The position numbers and the translations under genes are program-made. DNA of 9,079 nt from Streptomyces exfoliatus (GTDB taxonomy: Bacteria; Actinomycetota; Actinomycetes; Streptomycetales; Streptomycetaceae), in assembly GCF_000725545.1 (NCBI RefSeq), contig NZ_JNZP01000059.1:1-9079 (forward strand), in the 5' to 3' direction. The notes under the pieces are model-generated. The model was given only the letters and a program-made list of their open reading frames with translations, was not told the DNA's origin and searched no databases. Below are positions 5,882 through 9,079 of the stretch, piece after piece. Every line of letters starts with the position of its first letter. Position 1 is the stretch's first letter.

Positions 5882-6907
5882 ATGAATGTCACTCCTGTCA
5901 CTCCGCCACGGCCGATCGACGTTGCCGCGGTCTTTCCCCAACTGGCTCCGCTGGCCCGCACGGCGACCCGCCTGCACCCCCGCCCTGGGGCGCCGACGTG
6001 GCACGACAGCTCGATCGGCGGGCCGCTGCTGTGGCCTGCCGAGGAGCCGTGGCCGCACTGCGAGGAACCGCATGTGGTGGATGGCATCAACCCAGCCCAG
6101 TCCCCAGCGGATCTGCGGCTGGAGCGACGGATCTTCGCCGCCTCGCACGGCCGACCGCTGACTCCGGAGGAACGGGAGACTCTCGAGCGGATCCGACCCC
6201 CTCGGACGTATCCGGTGAGGCAGGCGGTCCCGGTGTACGACGGCCCCATAGCGATGCTGCCCGTCGCGCAGCTGTACGTAAGGGATGTGCCCGATCTGAA
6301 CCCGCCGGAGGGCAAGGACCTGCTGCAGGTTCTGTGGTGCCCCTTCGATCATCCGATCATGCCCAGGACCCTGCTCTTCTGGCGTTCGGCAGCCGCCGTC
6401 ACCGACATTCTCGACACGCCCCCCGAGCCGCCCGTAGTGCAGTTCGACGGCTATCTACCGGAACCGTGCGTGATCGAACCGGAGCAGATCACGGAGTACC
6501 CCGACCATCTGCAGCTGAGCGAAGAACTGCGGGAGCAGCTCAAGCAGTGGAGTCTGCCGCAGGCAGCAGAGGAAGACATGGACTCGGACACGTACTACGA
6601 CTGTGTGCTGTCCAACGCACCCGGCTGGAAGGTCGGCGGCTGGCCTGCTTGGAACTCCACCGACCCCAGCTCGCAGCCCTGCTCCGAGTGCGGCACCGGC
6701 ATGGAGGTCCTGATGACCGTCGCCACGTTCGAGGAAGGGGACGACGCCGGAAAAAGTTGGTCTCCGCACCCCCACCCAGGTGCTGGACCGTACCCCGGCC
6801 ACCGCGGCTACAACGCGACCGGTGTCCAGATAGGCAGCGGCTACCGGCAGCACCTGTTCGTCTGCCCGGCGGAGCCCGAGCACCCACACATCGAGTTGAT
6901 GACGTAG
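5882..6907 (+). CDS. DUF1963-like protein of unknown function
   Basis: The start at ATG 5882 (341 residues) is chosen because the family-like sequence begins there and the promoter candidate ends 7 nt before it; there is no ribosome binding site, fitting a leaderless mRNA. Blocks in order: SSIGGPLLWPAEEPWPHC (43-60), GPIAMLPVAQLYVRDVP (121-137), DLLQVLWCPFDHP (146-158), EPPVVQFDGY (182-191), PGWKVGGWPAWNSTDP (247-262), a CSECG pair (267-271), MEVLMTVATFE (274-284), GVQIGSGYRQHLFVCPAEPEHP (314-335). These are the repeat-like blocks of DUF1963/YwqG proteins as found in Streptomyces. The CxxC with the later Cys328 could hold a metal, which is inference. The protein is soluble, with no signal peptide. 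Function is unknown; the promoter suggests induction by DNA damage. Confidence 0.82.
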   Translation: MNVTPVTPPRPIDVAAVFPQLAPLARTATRLHPRPGAPTWHDSSIGGPLLWPAEEPWPHCEEPHVVDGINPAQSPADLRLERRIFAASHGRPLTPEERETLERIRPPRTYPVRQAVPVYDGPIAMLPVAQLYVRDVPDLNPPEGKDLLQVLWCPFDHPIMPRTLLFWRSAAAVTDILDTPPEPPVVQFDGYLPEPCVIEPEQITEYPDHLQLSEELREQLKQWSLPQAAEEDMDSDTYYDCVLSNAPGWKVGGWPAWNSTDPSSQPCSECGTGMEVLMTVATFEEGDDAGKSWSPHPHPGAGPYPGHRGYNATGVQIGSGYRQHLFVCPAEPEHPHIELMT

Positions 6908-6934
6908 CCCGTCCGCAGTGTGCAGCCGGGGGCG

Positions 6935-7135
6935 TCACGGTGCGGGCATGCCGTGACGCGGGGTGACCGCGAGGCTCGGGGTGCCTATCTGCGGCCCGAC
7001 ATCCGAGAAGGAAGCAGGCCCTCCCTGACACGACCGCGACGCATCGCCCCAGGTCGAGCGCGTCCCGGTGAGCTCGCCGGTCGGTAAAGAGCGGTTCTTG
7101 TACCAGCGGCGGGCCTCGCTCCCGGACACGATCAT
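6935..7135 (-). CDS. Possible small ORF, unrecognised
   Basis: A 66-residue frame starting MIVSGSEARRWYKNRSLPTG, with very high third-position GC over its first 35 codons and AAGG about 9 nt before the ATG. The second half looks less coding-like. No family is recognised. It lies 57 nt after the small frame ending at 7193 on the same strand, so the two may belong together or be pieces of one decayed gene. Confidence 0.3.
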   Translation of the reverse strand: MIVSGSEARRWYKNRSLPTGELTGTRSTWGDASRSCQGGPASFSDVGPQIGTPSLAVTPRHGMPAP

Positions 7136-7169
7136 CGGCTCATGCCTTACTGCTGCTGGCGTCCTCCGT

Positions 7170-7185
7170 GTCGAAGTCCTTCGAC
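7170..7185. promoter_or_regulatory. Palindrome GTCGAAG-TC-CTTCGAC
   Basis: A perfect 7-bp inverted repeat with a 2-bp centre, between two small minus-strand ORFs. Its half-sites are the same heptamers as in the ArsR-type operator at 790-807 but in the reverse order. It may be an operator; a hairpin with a 2-nt loop is unlikely. Confidence 0.35.
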
Positions 7186-7192
7186 GGCTGAC

Positions 7193-7390
7193 CTACACAG
7201 TGCCCGGACCGCACGGCGTATCCGGCCGGGGCAGGCGGCGCGCGGCACGGCGCTGGCGGCGACGCCCGGCGGCTGCGGCTGCAGCCGCGACGAGGCGCTG
7301 CTGTCCGGCGACGCGCAGCCACTCCTGCATCTGAGCGTGGATGCCTTCTGGTGTGAGGTGAAGCAAGAGGGTCTTTCCGTTCGGGTCCAA
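7193..7390 (-). CDS. Small Ala/Arg-rich protein, unrecognised
   Basis: A 65-residue frame starting at TTG with GAGG about 4-5 nt upstream; an in-frame stop seven codons earlier fixes the start nearby. It begins with KTLLLHLTPEGIHAQMQEWL, a credible strand-plus-helix segment, then a basic Ala/Arg-rich helix (about 33-52), and ends RPDTPCGPGTV. Codon use is strongly Streptomyces-like. No family is recognised. It lies within about 200 nt of the IS-end-like repeats at 7586-7635, so it could be cargo or a relic of that element. Confidence 0.42.
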   Translation of the reverse strand: MDPNGKTLLLHLTPEGIHAQMQEWLRVAGQQRLVAAAAAAAGRRRQRRAARRLPRPDTPCGPGTV

Positions 7391-7585
7391 GGCACCTCGT
7401 CCTGTCCGTCACGGGGAGTCTGCGCGGTGACGAAAAGAGAACCGCAGTTAATCCGTCCCGCCCGGCGGGATGACGGGCCGGGATGGTGTTCTTCCGGTTG
7501 CAGGAGGCGGGATTGGGGAGCTGGCCGGATCGCGGTCCCCTGAGCGCGGGAGGTTCGGGCTTGGCCTTCGGCGGGCAGCTGTCCC

Positions 7586-7635
7586 GTCTCACCGAACCTT
7601 GACCACTCGGCTGTTTGTCTCATCGAACTTTGACC
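7586..7635. repeat. Two direct repeats resembling IS21-type element ends
   Basis: GTCTCACCGAACCTTGACC (7586-7604) and GTCTCATCGAACTTTGACC (7617-7635) are 19-bp direct repeats, two differences, 31 bp apart, each preceded by a GCTGT-like word. Multiple short repeats at the ends are a feature of the IS21 family, and GTCTCA-CGAA-TTGAC-like words are ones I associate with such ends in Streptomyces. No transposase gene is seen next to them. Positions 1-14 carry a similar word in inverted orientation. Confidence 0.45.
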
Positions 7636-7652
7636 GCCGCAGGTGAAGAGGG

Positions 7653-7674
7653 CAGGTGGCCCCGGCGCCACCTG
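7653..7674. repeat. Hairpin CAGGTGGC/GCCACCTG
   Basis: A perfect 8-bp inverted repeat with a 6-nt loop, 18 bp after the IS-end-like repeats. No T-tract follows, so it is not a standard terminator; it may be an operator or a structure at the element edge. Confidence 0.4.
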
Positions 7675-7743
7675 GTCGGCTGACGCGCTGTCGCGCTGTC
7701 GCCTGCGGTTCCCGTCCTCGAGACGGTACGGCTCGCTGTGGCC

Positions 7744-7772
7744 TTACGAACTCCTTTGCGGGGCCCTACCTT
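7744..7772 (+). promoter_or_regulatory. Promoter candidate for a leaderless gene
   Basis: TTACGA (7744-7749), 17 nt, TACCTT (7767-7772), then 6 nt to the ATG at 7779. The -10 fits the streptomycete TAnnnT pattern; the -35 is weak. No ribosome binding site precedes the ATG, which fits a leaderless transcript. Confidence 0.45.
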
Positions 7773-7778
7773 TGAGTC

Positions 7779-8654
7779 ATGGAAACTCGGCGTCCCGGCT
7801 CACTTGCGGAAGTTGTGTTACCCGTGACAGCCGGATGGCGGCTGCTGTTCGCGCCCAGCAGGGCCCGCGAGCTGGCTGCCGCGCTCGGCGGGAGCATCAT
7901 GGTCCCGCCGGTGGTCGCAGCGCCACCTCTGCTGGCCGCTCTGGTGGCCGCCGTGATCTCGGGAAACTCACTCTTCTGAGGCAGTTTCTGGGTCCTGATG
8001 GCGCTCACGGTGGTCGCAGTGATCGTGCTCACCGTGGCCATGAGGTACGTCACGGTCTCCCTGAAGGTGCGGTGGGTCGAGCTCCGCCCCTTGGGAAATC
8101 CGTCCCAGGTCGTGATCGCCCGCTTTCTGCGTTCGTCGACCATGGCGATGGCTGATCTGCAACGAGTCGTCGTCATCGAGCGACTCAGTCTGGGGCAGCG
8201 ACAGTCGATCAAAGTGGTGTTGCATACCGGCAGTGAGACGGTGGAGTGCGAACCGGCGACGTCCGCACCGCTCTCTCCGGTCGACGCACAGACGCTGACC
8301 GGCTGGTTGACCGAGCAACTCGGCCAGGTCCAGGTGCCGGTGGAGCGTCAGACGGAGGTCAAGCGAGACTTCCTGCGTCCGGACGCGTGGTGGACCCGGT
8401 CCCACACCGCCGAGCTGTGGCGGGTACCTGTCGGCGAGGTCGACGGCATGGCCGCCCAACGCGGCGTCGAAAGCTACCGGTACACGCCCCGGGCAGGCGC
8501 GATGTCCAGCCCTGGCACTTCGGTCACTGTCTACGACCCGGGCCGAGCCTACGACGTCGCCGAAGAACTCCGCGCGGAACGAGCCGCCGGCCAGGCCGCC
8601 GACAGCACGGCAGCCCCCGGCCCCGCCGAGGACGACGCAACGGATTACCGCTGA
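7779..8654 (+). pseudogene. Two-TM, PH-like domain membrane protein with in-frame stop
   Basis: The first 66 codons (METRRPGSLAEVVLPV...) end at TGA 7977-7979. The same frame continues as GSFWVLMALTVVAVIVLTVA and runs to 8654. Read as one, it is a 291-residue protein: cytoplasmic start, TM helices at about 38-61 and 69-88, then a PH-like beta domain (about 89-205, with WVELRPLG, LQRVVVIERLSLGQRQSIKV, VECEPATSAP and a closing helix DAQTLTGWLTEQLG). A charged Ala/Pro tail ends in DDATDYR. A TGG to TGA change would account for the stop, as SLFWGSFWV is a natural junction between the helices. ATG 7998 could restart the second part but has no good ribosome binding site. I call it a nonsense mutant; a sequencing error, or two adjacent genes, is the alternative. 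Confidence 0.68.
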
Positions 8655-8676
8655 CTCGGTCGGGCCGGTCCTGCCC

Positions 8677-8806
8677 TAGTGCTGTGACCAGTAAGGTTCG
8701 CCGGTTTGCTCGGTGCTGATTGGAAATGACTTCTCTAACCAGCGTGGGAGGCGGGATCGCACAACCGGTGCGGGTTCGCAGGCTGACCGAGCAGGAGGGG
8801 CAGAAA
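8677..8806 (+). mobile_element. IS630-family element, left-end remnant
   Basis: TAGTGCTGTGACC at 8677 looks like an IS630-type left end starting at the TA target, followed by about 50 bp and the first codons of the transposase. The element stops abruptly after codon 27 (8806); neither the catalytic part nor a right end is found in the window. The flanking sequence from 8807 is unrelated. Confidence 0.6.
8726..8806 (+). pseudogene. IS630 transposase, N-terminal fragment
   Basis: From ATG 8726 the frame gives SLTSVGGGIAQPVRVRRLTE then QEGQK, which I recognise as the N terminus of Streptomyces IS630-family transposases. In those it continues into a helix-turn-helix (QKL..IVRRG). Here similarity is lost right after QK and the frame runs on into unrelated sequence. 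The DDE catalytic domain is absent, so it cannot transpose. Confidence 0.65.
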
Positions 8807-8957
8807 CGCTGCCCCAGCAGGTCCAGGCCGTTGGACGGGCCTCCCCTTCGACACGGCCGGTCCGAGGACGCGGCGCCCTCGCCCCGGTCCGCTGCGAACG
8901 GAGCAGGACTACGGGGTCCACGTCGGGCCCGACGTCTGGCTCCGTCACCGGCTGGGG
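8807..8957. other. Gap between IS630 remnant and operator
   Basis: About 150 bp with no supported gene. A minus-strand frame starting near 8952 (VTEPDVGPDVDPVVLL...) has high third-position GC and could be the front of a gene cut by the IS630 event, but it matches nothing I know. Confidence 0.3.
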
Positions 8958-8975
8958 TAGTTTGAACGCGTTCAA
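8958..8975 (+). promoter_or_regulatory. -10 box overlapping a perfect palindromic operator
   Basis: TAGTTT (8958-8963) fits the streptomycete -10 and overlaps TTGAACGCGTTCAA (8962-8975), a perfect 14-bp palindrome of the type bound by TetR-family repressors. Binding there would block transcription of the gene starting at 8999. No convincing -35 is seen. The regulator is not in the window. Confidence 0.6.
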
Positions 8976-8998
8976 GGCAGCGAATTCTGGGGGCGGCC

Positions 8999-9079
8999 AT
9001 GCGGGTCACCGCGCGCGAGAGTGTTCATCCGTGGCAGGTCGGCCTGGCCGCGTGCGCCGTGGTCACCCCGCTAACGCCG
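8999..9079 (+). CDS. Start of a probable membrane protein, runs off the window
   Basis: Twenty-seven codons are visible from ATG 8999, with a G-rich GGGGG about 5 nt upstream as ribosome binding site. The peptide begins MRVTARESVHPWQVGLAACA and continues VVTPLTP, a short basic head followed by a hydrophobic segment from about residue 13, as in a membrane protein or signal anchor. The palindrome at 8962-8975 marks it as probably repressor-controlled. Too little is present to name the family. Confidence 0.6.
   Translation, partial: MRVTARESVHPWQVGLAACAVVTPLTP

Noticed and set aside
5347..6966. Plus-strand open frame of 539 codons
   Set aside because: Arg/Pro/Ala-rich shadow of the DUF1963-like gene, which is in another plus frame with recognisable blocks.
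8676..8975. Minus-strand ORF starting inside the palindrome as a divergent regulator gene
   Set aside because: No helix-turn-helix or other domain; it runs antisense through the IS630 transposase fragment.
1..9079. tRNA, rRNA or CRISPR features
   Set aside because: No cloverleaf-like sequence with a conserved T-loop, no rRNA segments and no regularly spaced repeat-spacer array were seen; the only tandem repeats are the GGCTCCC heptamers and the IS-end-like pair.

Overview
The window is very GC-rich, its third codon positions are almost all G or C, and it carries families typical of Streptomyces (leaderless genes, DUF6193, a Streptomyces-type IS630 transposase start). I read it as a Streptomyces or close relative. 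Intact genes alternate with broken ones, insertion-sequence scraps and gene-free stretches, which suggests an accessory, decaying region such as a chromosome arm. That last placement is inference.

Layout. Positions 1-194 are less GC-rich and hold at most one small minus-strand ORF. A GNAT acetyltransferase (195-695, minus) diverges from an ArsR-type regulator (822-1544, plus), with a perfect inverted repeat just before the regulator. A start-less coding remnant (about 1579-1758) and an intergenic gap follow. Next is a membrane protein (1895-2509, minus), divergent from a DUF6193-family gene (2595-3478, plus) that is frameshifted in a run of G. The 3' end of the DUF6193 frame runs into antisense sequence of a truncated short-chain dehydrogenase (3337-3493, minus), so two converging genes have been fused by a deletion or rearrangement.

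A membrane-anchored Mrr-like nuclease (3765-4505, plus) meets a conserved small protein (4515-4862, minus) tail to tail. A SUKH/SMI1-like remnant (about 4888-5118), a stranded terminator hairpin (5475-5529) and a five-copy heptamer repeat (5661-5695) fill the next gap. An intact DUF1963-like protein (5882-6907, plus) has what looks like a PafBC/RecA-independent DNA-damage promoter placed for leaderless transcription.

The last part has two small uncertain minus-strand ORFs (6935-7390), tandem IS-end-like repeats (7586-7635), and a two-TM plus PH-like membrane protein broken by one in-frame TGA (7779-8654). It ends with the 5' end of an IS630 element (8677-8806) and a perfect 14-bp palindromic operator (8962-8975) before a gene that leaves the window (8999 onward).

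The genes do not form one operon or pathway. I see no convincing complete new system. The most informative features are the regulatory sites (ArsR-type repeat, PafBC-like promoter, TTGAACGCGTTCAA palindrome), the membrane-tethered Mrr nuclease, and five independent cases of gene breakage.
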